This document shows, one piece after another, positions 34,561-44,909 of a stretch of DNA of 64,000 nt; the stretch's first letter is position 1; the number at the start of each line of letters is the position of its first letter. Below the pieces are notes generated by a model. The model was not told the DNA's origin. It worked only from the letters and a program-made list of their open reading frames with translations, and searched no databases. Origin of the DNA: Xanthostigma xanthostigma (taxonomy: Eukaryota; Arthropoda; Insecta; Raphidioptera; Raphidiidae); the NCBI GenBank assembly GCA_963575645.1, contig OY754465.1, forward strand, positions 38,265,501-38,329,500. Reading direction: 5' to 3'. A program made the translations under genes and the position numbers.

Positions 34561-35997
34561 TACGGAAGCCGGGTTGGCTCATTGGTGACTAGTGGAGTAG
34601 TGGCACCGCACACGGCCACTTCCAACATGTTAACGCGTGCACGCGTTAACATGTGCCCGTGTGCGGGATAAATGCAGATTTCTACCTTATCCTGGAACGG
34701 TAATCGAGCTATCTCTGTCTTTTAACTGTCAAATTCTGTGAGCAGCGTTACTTTTTGCATTGAGGTTAGGCGTAGCTGAAGTTTTGTTTATAGTGAAATA
34801 AAGTAATTAGGGATGAGATTATTAGCTACTTTCAAGTAACAGGTACTTTGGCGACTGCGACTTCCAAATACCTGTGATTTTTAACTGCGACCCGTGATCG
34901 CTGGTAACTTATGTGCATTCAGTGCAGATAATATATAAGCGACCAGCGTTCGCCGATCACATGAATGACTGTGCACGTGCAGAGCAGAGATGTTAATATA
35001 TTGATTTCAGCGAACAGTGATCACAGGTAAAATATCGTTCGGTGCTAAAACAATGCACAATATTTTAACATGTATCATGTTTTAGCCCTGGGGTACTAAA
35101 TTTTTTTGAGCGTCAATTTTGTTTGAGCGTCAATTTTGAGCGTCAATTTTTTCCGCGCAACACATAGCTGAGAGACGTATGAAATTTTGAGCGTCATTTC
35201 CGAACGTCGATTCCGAGCGTCGAGTCCTCCGCGCACGAAACATATAGTGGAGAAAACATGATACATGGTTGAAATTTTTGGTTCTAGAACAGAAATTTTA
35301 TAGTTTATACGCTAGTCGAATGTTGTATTTATGTATTAGTATAACATTACACCTAAAAAATGCATGTAATGATGCATTATTGAAAGGTACGACTAAGTTA
35401 TAAGTATATAAAGTACATATTTTACATTAGTGATCACATTTCTTTATTAAAATGGGTAATACATTTAGTTAAAAAAACCGGTAGTGAAATAGCGCATGTG
35501 ACGATTATTTTTTTGCTTAGCCGCTGGTTGGTAACAGGTAGCTACTCTGAAGTCACTGCAGTGAACCGTGAAATCCAAATATTAGCGACTAAGTAACAGG
35601 TAGTGAAATATCACTCATCTCTAAAAGTAATAAAGAATTTCAAAGTAAACATTAGAAATGAGTTTCGTTAAAATTAAAAATGAAAATGTTACCGTAAAAT
35701 TACCTGTGATGAACAATAAACTCATTTCTAATGTTTACATTGAAATTCTTTATTACTTTATTTCACTATAAACAAAACTTCAGCTACGCCTAACCTCAAT
35801 GCAAAAAGTAACGCTGCTCACAGAATTTGACAGTTAAAAGACAGAGAGAGCTCGATTACCGTTCCAGGATAAGGTAGAAATCTGCATTTATCCCGCACAC
35901 GGGCACATGTTAACGCGTGCACGCGTTAACATGTTGGAAGTGGCCGTGTGCGGTGCCACTACTCCACTAGTCACCAATGAGCCAACCCGGCTTCCGT
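34561..35997. mobile_element. Foldback element with ~290-bp inverted arms, interrupted by a hAT copy
   Basis: The left end TACGGAAGCCGGGTTGGC and the right end GCCAACCCGGCTTCCGT are flanked by ACCTATAG on both sides (34553-34560, 35998-36005; 7 or 8 bp depending on how one ambiguous base is assigned). Each arm includes the palindrome TTAACGCGTGCACGCGTTAA. Removing the 816-bp insertion and one TSD copy leaves about 613 bp, almost wholly palindromic with a loop of about 50 bp near 35670-35715. No ORF. Confidence 0.87.
34808..35623. mobile_element. AGAGATG hAT family, copy 3, with 8-bp duplication AAAGTAAT
   Basis: It begins TAGGGATGAG and ends CTCATCTCTA. AAAGTAAT lies at 34800-34807 and 35624-35631. 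The opposite arm of the host foldback (35740-35760) shows the uninterrupted sequence. It differs from copies 1 and 2 by an extra block at about 35098-35230 with GAGCGTCAATTTT repeated. No ORF. Confidence 0.88.
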
Positions 35998-36093
35998 ACC
36001 TATAGATATATCGGGGGTTTTAAAAATTAATTTTTCTTGTTTTAAATTTTTTTTATATCAAAAAATATTATAACCCCATGTTGTAAGACATAT

Positions 36094-36733
36094 TGTTGTG
36101 CGATCCCTCTTGGGACGACTATGCTTTCTGTGGAATATTCTCGCAACAACAATGGAAAGCAGGTAGTCAACACCCGACCTTCATAAAGTTGCCTGAAGAA
36201 GGCGATACGTGTAAAGGAAGGATCTCGGTGCTTCTAGAACATTGTACCAGGCGGGAGACGAAGTTATAAAATGCGAGCGGAGTGGTTGGCAAGTCAGTCA
36301 GTCAGTTGGTTAGTTGCAGCGCGTACGTATAGTGGATAACAAACAGCTGTGTGAATTAAATTTTTCAGTGTCGGTACAGCTAAGATAGAAGATAAATGAG
36401 CTGTGTAAATCATTGAGTGCAATTATATAAATCTGGTTCTACATAAATAGCTTCTGTGTTGTAAATAATCGTGTGAACATAGTTAATAGACAAGTGCGAA
36501 TAAGTGTACAAGATAAACTTCGGTGTGTTTGTGTGTTGTAAATATTTTGTGTACATAATTAGGATTTTATATTCTTCGTTAATCTTTACTCGTCTATTTT
36601 TATTATTTAGAACTGTTATTTTGTTTCTGTTTGTTAAAGAAGTACTTTTTCGTTTGTATGTTTAACTGTTTTGTTAAATGTTTATTATTGTAAATAAATA
36701 ATTTCCACCACGAACTAGAACAGTTTTGTTACA
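36094..36733 (+). mobile_element. Solo LTR, copy B (4-bp duplication ATAT)
   Basis: TGTTGTGCGATCCC...AGTTTTGTTACA, 640 bp, with ATAT at 36090-36093 and 36734-36737. A TATA-like TATAAAA lies at 36265-36271, followed about 25 bp on by GTCAGTCAGTCAGT, an initiator-like run. AATAAA occurs at 36693-36698. These fit LTR promoter and poly-A functions. It is in the opposite orientation to copies A and C. No internal region is present. Confidence 0.88.
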
Positions 36734-36737
36734 ATAT

Positions 36738-38400
36738 ATAATTTACAAATCATTAATTCATTAATGATATTTGAAAAATAAATCCCACGTTTAAATCGTA
36801 GAATATTTAAACATTTTACACAGCGGTTTGAAATCGAATAAGCTGTAAAGCAGAGAATTTCATTAATAAAATCGTGTTCCATTTCATTCATATTGACTAC
36901 AATAACGACTACAATATTTTTGGAAGTGGCATGAAAGACGACAAATAGCCAGTGCGGAGCAGAGTATTATATTTCATTAAATCATTTTTGTTGTTCATAT
37001 TTCGTCATTCAGTTTCTTCATTCTCCCTAGCGTACTGCAGTGATATAACAACGCAGTATCAAGTATCGAGAGAATGATATAAGTTCAGTGTCCGATATTT
37101 TCGCGTAAGCCTGTTCCAGACTCTAACGTAAGTATGTAATACATGGATCCAGGATGCAGACTGTTACTGTAACATTCGGCTTCTATATGGTTGCTAATTT
37201 TTAAAAGAATATAAAATCGCCATAGGGCATGATGACAGATTTTGAAATCAAGTTCTATAATGTAGGTGCACGTCTTTTTCCAAAAAAAAGCATTATTTCA
37301 GCAATAAATTAAATTTTAACGCAAATTATTGCATTTTCATCTTTTTATTTTGAAGTAATCGCGAAAACGCTTGTGACGTCATGCTTAGTGACAGCTGACA
37401 TTAGATGTTGTATTTATGAGTGTAGAGTTGTCGTGCAGAGGTATTTCGTAGAAAGGTGTGTAAATTTACTTAATGATATGATTTACATTAAGTATATTCT
37501 TACAAGTAGGTACCTAGTAGAAAAAATAGTATGGCTTTCTTTAGTTGCAAGTTAACTAACCTCAAAAATAACCTACGACATCACAAAAAAACGAATAAAC
37601 AACAAATCAACTAATTAAATGATGCAGAATGATCGCAACAAAAATTTAAGCGACGCGGTGATTATTTACTTCAAGTGTTTATAATTTATATTCTCTTTGG
37701 TTTAAGAAGGCGTGACGTCACTCGGTGTTTCAGTCAACATGGCCGATTGCAGTACTTTATACTTTTATTTTATTTAAAAGCTTAATAATCTCAATGTTTA
37801 TATTACACTGGATCATTTTTAGCATCCTTTCAACATATAGGTACTTTTCTCTGAAACCATTTATTCTTTGATTCTTTTATATAGGTACTGTCATCGTGCC
37901 TATTGCGTATCTATAGAGTAATGATAGATATTTTACCGAGCTGTGATATTACGTTAAACGAGCGTCAGCGAGTTCAACAACCATACGAGTCAAAATAACA
38001 TTGTCCTATATACTGTATTTTTTGTCCTACACCCTATAAATCGTGTTCACAGATAAATAGACGCACAAACCTTTTCCAAAAATATGTTTTTTGGATAAAG
38101 ATGACCTCAAAACGAAGAAATATTGCAAAATTTTGAAAAGTGACTTTTGATCTAAATTAGTACCATTACTTATGGCGTTGAAGTGGCAAAGGTAGCTGTA
38201 CAAGAAAAAATTCAACTCTAGTAGTAAATAAAGTAGCAACGTTTTCGTCTTGGGTTTCGTTGGTTGCTCGATCTTCAAGATTAAAACCGATAGCTCTATT
38301 ATCCGAGATCTAACAATATTTTCGAGAAATAATTTTAGTTCGGCTATTATTTTTATATTCCTTTTCTGATTGATGCTTGGTAGGGATGCGCCGCGACTGG
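36738..38400. other. Intergenic, no gene seen
   Basis: TGACGTCA palindromes occur at about 37374-37381 and inside GCGTGACGTCACTCGG at about 37710. They may be the ends of an old element about 360 bp long, since the surrounding bases are loosely inverted, but no TSD is visible. Otherwise AT-rich sequence with short frames. Confidence 0.4.
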
Positions 38401-38433
38401 CTGCTAGGAGCGGTTGCGTTTACTTGTGCGCAT

Positions 38434-39380
38434 CCCATTTGTACAGGTACAAATTCCAGGTAATTTTTAAGATGGCGTCGTCCTACTAAGCTGGACTCGT
38501 TGGGTCAATTAGAACCGGTAGGAGAGGAGGAAAACGATTTTTTTAAATCTCTCATAACTTTGGTTCTAATTGACGTATCGACCTAAACGAGACGCCATTT
38601 TTTTCGTTTCATTATCTACTTTTATGTGACAAGTGAAAAAACTAAACTACTGGTGGGCGAAATATATTATTGTTATATAAACTGTCTCTCTCAGTGTCGT
38701 CAAAATTACTTTTCCTTAGCTAAGGAAATATATTGAATTTTGACGACATAACAGAGAGACAGTTTATGTAACAATACTTTATTTCGCCCACCAGCAGTTG
38801 AGTTTGACAGAATTTTTTTTCACTTGTCACATAAAAGTAGATAATATAAAACGAAAAAAATGGCATCTCGTTTAGGTCGATAGGTACGTCAAATAGAGCC
38901 AAAGTTATGAGGGATTTAAAAAAATGCGTTTTCCCTTTCTCCTGTCGGTGCAAAGAAGGGGTCTTTAGTACCTTTGCTATAAAAAGAAAATTAAACTCCT
39001 AGCTGCAATGTTTTTTTTTTAAAAATGGCATTTATTTTCGCGCACTAAAATGGCGAAATCTTGCGAACGAGTTATCTGATCAGACCCGGTCTGCAACGAG
39101 CTTACGCGGTTTATTTTTCTCTACATTACTTTTGTTAGAACATTCCCCCACCTCCCCGATAATAATGGCCGAGTTATGGGGCAAAAACGGGTTTTCCGGA
39201 ACTTTAAAGCGTTATATCCCCCGCCGCCCCTTCCGACATGCGGTTACAAACTATACCAAAATGTCAGGGGAGCAGTTTTTGTAGGAAACATTTTTCGATT
39301 CGAGACACACCTTTTTCCAATCCACTCCAATATTATAAACTGTCTATAATTTGTACCTGTACAAATAAAATGGGATCACT
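38434..39380. mobile_element. TIR-bounded region with CCCATTTGTACAGGTACAAA ends
   Basis: CATCCCATTTGTACAGGTAC at 38431 is mirrored by TTTGTACCTGTACAAA and then ATGGGATC at about 39351-39376, the right copy having a small insert. Between them lies the palindrome of the next entry and some GC-richer sequence. No transposase ORF. Interpretation as one non-autonomous element is tentative. Confidence 0.5.
38514..38950. repeat. Palindrome with arms of about 200 bp
   Basis: The left arm (ACCGGTAGGAGA, CTCATAACTTTGG, ATTATCTACTTTTATGTGAC, GACAGTTT-type block) is mirrored on the right (GTCACATAAAAGTAGATAAT, CCAAAGTTATGAG, TCTCCTGTCGGT). The centre is the 14-bp CCTTAGCTAAGG region near 38715-38728. 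Near-complete foldback with a tiny loop. Confidence 0.8.
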
Positions 39381-40200
39381 ACTAAACTTTTTTTTGCGAT
39401 GATGCTAGCTTTCATACTGTAAATGAAGTGCCTTATTTCGAGCGTCAAATTGTCCATATTTTAATTTAAGTTAATATATTAAGAGTGGAGAATTTTAAAG
39501 TTTAGCTTCGGCTTTAATTGTTGTAAGTATAGATACAATACGGCATGTCCTACATAAAAGATTTTTGAAAAAAGTTATTCATACGGAAAACTGTAATCTG
39601 TATGAGACCCTATATCAAATGAAATACGATGACGTTAATGACCCTATAGTTGTCGGGCGTCTAGTATCCACAATATCTAGTAAAATATGGCGAAGCTTTC
39701 TTATTAATTATGTTTTAAACTACACTACCGTTTTGAAATATTATGTAGTAGAAAGTAATTCAAAATTATAGTACGATTCGCTTAATGGAGAAGCGAAGCA
39801 ATGAAACAATGTAAAGTAAATTCATCCCGTGCACAAAAAACTGTGCCGCTTATACAATAATGTAAAGAATATATCGGTTTGAATCACTGGCTATTATTTG
39901 CGAACCGTACCTGCTATATATTTTGATTAAATTTTTAATAAAAATTTCTTTGAGGTTTCTAGCTATTGATCTTAGTTATCGATCGTCTACAATCTAAAAT
40001 TTAATCTTATTTTTCGAAATTATAATCTAAGAACTGACAAAAGCATCGACTAGTGGTGCTATTCTGTATGGATAATGTAAAAAAATACACTGTTGTTAAT
40101 TTTTTGCCTCATCCTTTTGTGTCTCTTATTGCGCCGTCCAGATCTTTTATTAGTCAAATTTTCGCTACATTTCAATGCAAAATCAAAACTAACTCTGGCT
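39381..40200. other. Intergenic, no gene seen
   Basis: AT-rich. The frames of 68 and 103 codons around 39565 and 40053 show no recognisable family, and the second runs into the dispersed repeat from 40200. Confidence 0.4.
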
Positions 40201-40880
40201 ACTTACTTGACAAAATAAAGGCCATTCAGTTAAAAAAAGACGAGAGGTGTCGTGGAACACCTGGTTGGAACGAAGTTCTTTTCACTATTTATTATGTACC
40301 ATATATTTTTTTTACTAATTTGTCTGATAATTTATTCAAAAATTTTATTTATAATATAATATGAATATTAAACAAAAATTAATCGTGTGATTTGAACAAA
40401 AGAAATCTTTTTATTTTAAGACAGAACATACGCAATCTTTAAATGTCTATAACACAGTGTGCAACAGACGAAGACAACAGATCCGCGTGCGCGATGTTTT
40501 AGGCAAAATCGAATTTATACAGTGTTTATTTCTTTTTTTCTATATATAAAAAACTATTTGCGTACATTCTGTTATATAATATCTATGTAAAATTTTCTCC
40601 TCTTTCGTTTAAGATAGATTTCGAACCGATCTTATTTAAATTGAGCGAATTATAAATGAAAAACATTTTTGTTTTCAATTTTCTCTCCTCTGGGACGAAA
40701 ATTCAAAAATCCGATTCCGTTAGGATCTGTCCCATGCCCTATATTTTAAGTGTGCCAAATTTCAACTTCCTATGTCTACGGACAGACATACAGTAGGTAA
40801 TTAATAATTATACCTATATGTACATTTTTCATTACGTTTTTTTCTTACGCTTTTTTCTTATGATTCTTTTTCCTAGCCCT
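40200..40880. repeat. Dispersed repeat, inverted copy 2 (partner of 16483-17640)
   Basis: In reverse complement, 40880-40405 matches 16483-16930 and 40365-40200 matches about 17500-17640. This copy runs from one block directly to the other (near 40385). It lacks the roughly 500 bp that in the 17-kb copy carries the hAT MITE and the tRNA-like head. It is therefore close to the empty form, or a deletion. Confidence 0.75.
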
Positions 40881-41395
40881 CTCCATTTATATCTATAACG
40901 TCCCATAAGAAACTTCGTTCCAAAAATTTCCACCTTCTTACTTTAAAACTACGTAATGTTAAACAGCCAGGATTATTTGGGCTTAGTACCTACCAACTAA
41001 TATTTTCAATTCATTTTCACATTAGCCATTTTAAAATTGGGAAATCACGCTGAAACATGGAGGAACTGAATTTGCTAAATTTGAAAGCAACCGTCTAATT
41101 TGCCATTCATGAATCAGTTTAAGGATCTCTAACAAGTAGCAGCCTAAACAGTTCAGCCTCGACGCTCTGTATACGTCACATAAAACTTTTTGAATCTTTA
41201 TATTCACACACAAAATACAGCTTCAGTGAATGAATTGAGCAGCTCATTCTGTAAGAAACGTCGTCATCAGAGGTGAACTAGTCATATAACGTTGCACCGA
41301 GGCGGTTAATATCTAGTATTGATGACAAACTGAAATAACGGTATCGTCTCGCTAAATTAAAATTGACGTGTCTTCCTTGGTTAGGCTATACATAC
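40881..41395. other. Intergenic, no gene seen
   Basis: About 0.5 kb of AT-rich DNA between a dispersed repeat and a solo LTR. No feature recognised. Confidence 0.4.
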
Positions 41396-41990
41396 TGTAA
41401 CAAAACTGTTCTAGTTTGTGGTGGAAAATTATTTATTTACAATAAAAAACGTTTAACTAAACAGTTAAACACACAAACGAAAGTACTTCTCTATAGCGTA
41501 ACAGAAACAAAACAGTAAATTCTGACTAATAAAGTAATGATTAACGAAGAATATAAAGTCACTAAATATATGTACACAAAATATTTTACAATACAGGAAC
41601 ACACCAAAGTTTATCTAGTAGGTACACTTATTCGCACTTGTCTATTAACTATATTCACACGATTATTTACAACACAGAAGCTATTTATGTAAAACCAGAT
41701 TTATATAACTGCACTCAATGGTTTACACAGCTCATTTATCGTCTATCTTAGCAGCTACCTCGGTCTTACTGTACCGACTGAAAAATTTATGTCACACAGC
41801 TATTTGTAATCCACTGTACGTACGAGCTACAACTAACCAACTGACTGACCGCCCTTCTCACAGAGCTCGTTGTATTTATAGGCGCCAGGTAACTTTCCAG
41901 AAAGTTCTCGGCCTTTCTTACCTACATTCATTGTTGCCACAAAAACCCTCATACCTGCGGTCCATTGTTGCTGTTTAGGATTGCGCAACA
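41396..41990 (-). mobile_element. Solo LTR, copy C (4-bp duplication ATAC)
   Basis: On the minus strand it reads TGTTGCGCAATCC...AGTTTTGTTACA, 595 bp, with ATAC at 41392-41395 and 41991-41994. It aligns along most of its length with copy B (36094-36733, opposite orientation), including the block GCACTCAATGGTTTACACAG and the AACCAACTGACTGAC initiator-like run. No internal region is attached. Confidence 0.88.
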
Positions 41991-41994
41991 ATAC

Positions 41995-42590
41995 ATTGAA
42001 TCCGTATTTCTCCCCACCCGATCCGATTCGATTGTGTTCCGACTTCTGATGTCTTCCTTTGTGAGTGCCAATCTAGAATGATCTAGAAACAGTTGTGGGG
42101 GTATCACGAGTGACTCTGACGACGATTTTTTATTTTAGCTTCTGTTAGAGAAGAACGTTCGTAAGAGACGTAGAAAAAAGGTATGGATACATCAGTTTAA
42201 TGAAAATAAATCTGAGGGAAGTTTTTTTTTTTTTTAATTTTTCAACCTTTAAGAAATTATCCAAATAAATTCAACTCCATCATCGTATGACTATAGAAAG
42301 GTTTGACTATATTCAACAACTCTCGTCTCTCGGCTCTGTCAATTTTCCCTGTCATTATTTATGCCGTCGGAATGAGAAATCGGAATGGAAAGAAACACAA
42401 TTGGTTGGCTAACCCGTCGATCCGTTAACGACTGTCATCGTTTCTTGTCGTATCGGGCTTTCTTTTCCAATGTAGGCATCTACATTATAATCTTTATATT
42501 TTTTCCGATGTTGGATCGGGATCCAATGTAGATTCAACCTAAGCATTTCTATGACGTCATCATTGTAAAATCGAAATCAACGAAATGACC
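41995..42590. other. Intergenic, no gene seen
   Basis: About 0.6 kb without recognised features between the solo LTR and the Harbinger remnant. Confidence 0.4.
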
Positions 42591-42802
42591 TTAGGCGGCT
42601 ACTCACTTCGCGGTACTTGGCAAGTAATTGTCAAGTACTTGCCAAGTTTCCAGTAATGTGTATGAAGACTAATTAGTAATTACCTATACCTAAGTTAAAA
42701 CTTGTACTTACTATCGATATATCGTTGCAAGTCAAGGGATGCGAGTAGCACATTGCAAGTAGTTAAATTGTCGCTCTACATTACAAGTTTTGTTTGTTTT
42801 AC

Positions 42803-43049
42803 ATGGTGGTAGAAATGGAGTGGAGTAGTGAAAGGATTTTTGCGATTTTTGAAAATATATGAAAAGAAGTCCGTTATTTGGGAACCTACTCATGTTTTGA
42901 ATAAAAATACAAACGAGGTCCATGACACCTGGAAACGTATCCAAGCAGAGTTTTTTGAAGATATTCTTGTTGCGGATTTAAAGAAAATAAAGGAATCGTT
43001 AATGGCAACATTTAAAAACTGTTTAGTCAAAGTTAAAAAAAAAGTGTAA
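42803..43049 (+). pseudogene. MADF (Myb/SANT-like) domain fragment, frameshifted
   Basis: The frame from ATG 42803 reads MVVEMEWSSERI and is lost at a T-run (about 42837-42841). One base shorter there would join it to KIYEKKSVIWEPTHVLNKNT, then HDTWKRIQAEF and KKIKESLMATFKNC, ending KVKKKV at a stop (43047-43049). The spacing of Trp-Glu-Pro, Asn-Lys-Asn and His-Asp-x-Trp is the MADF pattern. Harbinger elements commonly carry such a protein, which helps the transposase bind DNA. It is about 80 codons, broken, and probably not host-encoded. Confidence 0.72.
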
Positions 43050-43076
43050 CCGCCTCTTTTTTTAAGGATTTTTTTA

Positions 43077-43664
43077 TCTTTATATATAAAAATTACGTGT
43101 CACATGTTTGTCCGCGATGAACTCCTAAACTACTGAACCGATTTTAAATTTGATTTGCACACCGTGTGCAATTCGACCCAACTTGAAAGATAGGATAGCT
43201 TACATTTCAATTTATAGTCGCAATATTATTTTATTGCAAATTATTTGTCTATTCCTTGACAGTCATAATTATCTGTTGACTGGATTGAGTGAATATTCAA
43301 TAGATGGCGCAACGTTTCATATAAGCTACAATTCAATAGCATAACCACCACGTGTTGCTGAGGTTAAGGTATCGAGCACGACGGCGCAGCTGGAGTGCTC
43401 AGCTCCAAAGGATTCTAACAGATGGCGATACCTGTTGACTGGATTGAGTGAATATTCAATAGATGGCGCAACGTTTCATATAAGCTACAATTCAATAGCA
43501 TAACCACCACGTGTTGCTGAGGTTAAGGTATCGAGCACGACGGCGCAGCCGGAGTGCTCGAATATATATATATTATCGCGTTAAAATAAAAACGCTTTTC
43601 GTGGAGACCAACTTTGCAACGGTGGAAATCTACAAATTCAAGCGAAGCCGAACCGGGCCGCTAG
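43077..43664 (+). mobile_element. Non-autonomous Helitron-like element, 588 bp
   Basis: It begins TCTTTATATATAAAAATTAC after an A and ends in CTAG before a T (the A|TC...CTAG|T arrangement), with no duplication of the target, as Helitrons insert. The 5' part resembles the common insect Helitron start (TATATAAAAATTACGTGTCAC). A GC-rich CCGAACCGGGCCG segment, possibly the 3' hairpin, lies just before CTAG. A block of about 137 bp is duplicated inside with a period of 159 bp (from about 43275 and 43434). Confidence 0.72.
43275..43571 (+). repeat. Direct duplication, period 159 bp, inside the Helitron
   Basis: The block starting GTTGACTGGATTGAGTGAAT and ending GGAGTGCTC occurs twice, differing at a single base near the end (GCAGCTGG against GCAGCCGG). 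The spacer between them repeats an AGATGGCGATACCT-type motif. Near identity shows a recent duplication. Confidence 0.9.
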
Positions 43665-43927
43665 TTATTTAATAAAATGTAGCCAGAACTCAAGACCATA
43701 ACAGCAGCCTCAATAGAATCATCATTTTCTAGCGCCGTGATTATTCACCATGGTATTGAATGAAGTTGCGTTCACGGCGACTTGCACTTCCCGAATTCAT
43801 ACAGAATTTGACTACTAGGCACGTAGTGTGTACACTGTACAGTTTACTTTCACTTGTACAAGTACTTGCCAAATTTCGATCAAGCCAAGATACTTGCTAA
43901 GTAGGTACCAAGTAGTGAGTAGCCTCC

Positions 43928-44909
43928 TTTAGACATGAACGAATGAACGACGTGCGTACTCTAGGTGTTCATTTGTGAGTCAGATAACGTCACGTTCAAC
44001 GCGCGATAAAAGTGCGCGCTTGTGTATTGACGCCTTTAAATTACCTTTTCTTGCAAAATGAAACTCTACCAGTATGTAAATTTTACAATACTCTTGATTG
44101 TGTGTGACGCTATTGGTCGCATTGTCAAATCAAGTGTGAAAGATTTTTTAAAAATTTTTTAATGTTTAAAGTCCGGTAAAAATTTTAAGTCCAGTCCGTC
44201 CCTGGTCGCCATGTTGTATTATGTAGTTGCATAGTGCTATTGGACCACAGCCAAATCCAGGCACACAAAGCATGCTTTTTTGTACCAACTCATTCATAAA
44301 TCTATTTAGGTCCTTACTCCTTTTATCGAAAATTCAATTCTTGAAAGGATTCTTAAATGACAATCTCTGTTTAGGGTTAATGGTCGAGACCGTAAAATTG
44401 CCTATTACGCCATATAAGATATTATCATAAATCACATACAAATTTTTATAAATTTTGCCACATTCTAAAATGAGGACTTGCAAGAATATAAACAATTTTC
44501 GTTTAGTGTTTGGTTCAGATAACAATGGCCTTTACAATTGGTGGTAAAAGAGTCAAGACGGAGGTAAATAATAACAGTCCTACGATCTTAACTATTCTTA
44601 AGCCCATCTATTATATGAATTTTAAAAATCGTTACCCTTGAAGCTGGTAGGTACCTACTAGTAGAGCTATTGCGTTACATTCTTGCCACCAGCGCCAGCT
44701 TTGTGAAGATGTCATAAGTGAAATAATTTATACCGACATATGCAATTCCTACTATATCGATAATTCAACTGAACATTACCGTTCTAACGATTTGATCATG
44801 GAGGATGGTTGATGTCGATTGTACGCCGGTAGAGTTCTTGTGTTTTGTATAATTTCGTTTTATAATTTAACACTAGTTTAAACATTGAGTTTTATTTTTG
44901 CAAAGCAAA
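43928..44909. promoter_or_regulatory. Region upstream of PPM1G gene; possible extra first exon at 44525-44563
   Basis: The interval contains an open segment ATGGCCTTTACAATTGGTGG (44525 on) of 13 codons, ending at a GAG|GTAAAT donor-like sequence at 44563/44564. It could be the first exon of an unrecognised gene or an alternative 5' exon. No TATA box is clear upstream of the phosphatase start. Two A-rich stretches precede ATG 44910. Confidence 0.35.

Larger units (their letters stand above)
42592..43923 (+). mobile_element. PIF/Harbinger remnant with MADF ORF and nested Helitron
   Basis: The left end GGCGGCTACTCACTTCGCGG and the right end AGTAGTGAGTAGCCTCC are inverted, with subterminal GTACTTGGCAAGTA and CAAGTACTTGCC motifs at both ends. 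Flanking trinucleotides are TTA and TTT, consistent with a decayed 3-bp Harbinger duplication. Only the accessory DNA-binding ORF fragment remains; no DDE transposase is present. A Helitron (43077-43664) is inserted shortly after that ORF. Without it the remnant is about 745 bp. Confidence 0.7.

Noticed and set aside
37372-37722. Two TGACGTCA sites as cAMP-response promoters
   Set aside because: No gene starts nearby and the surrounding bases are loosely inverted, so they may be ends of an old MITE. Evidence is too thin either way.
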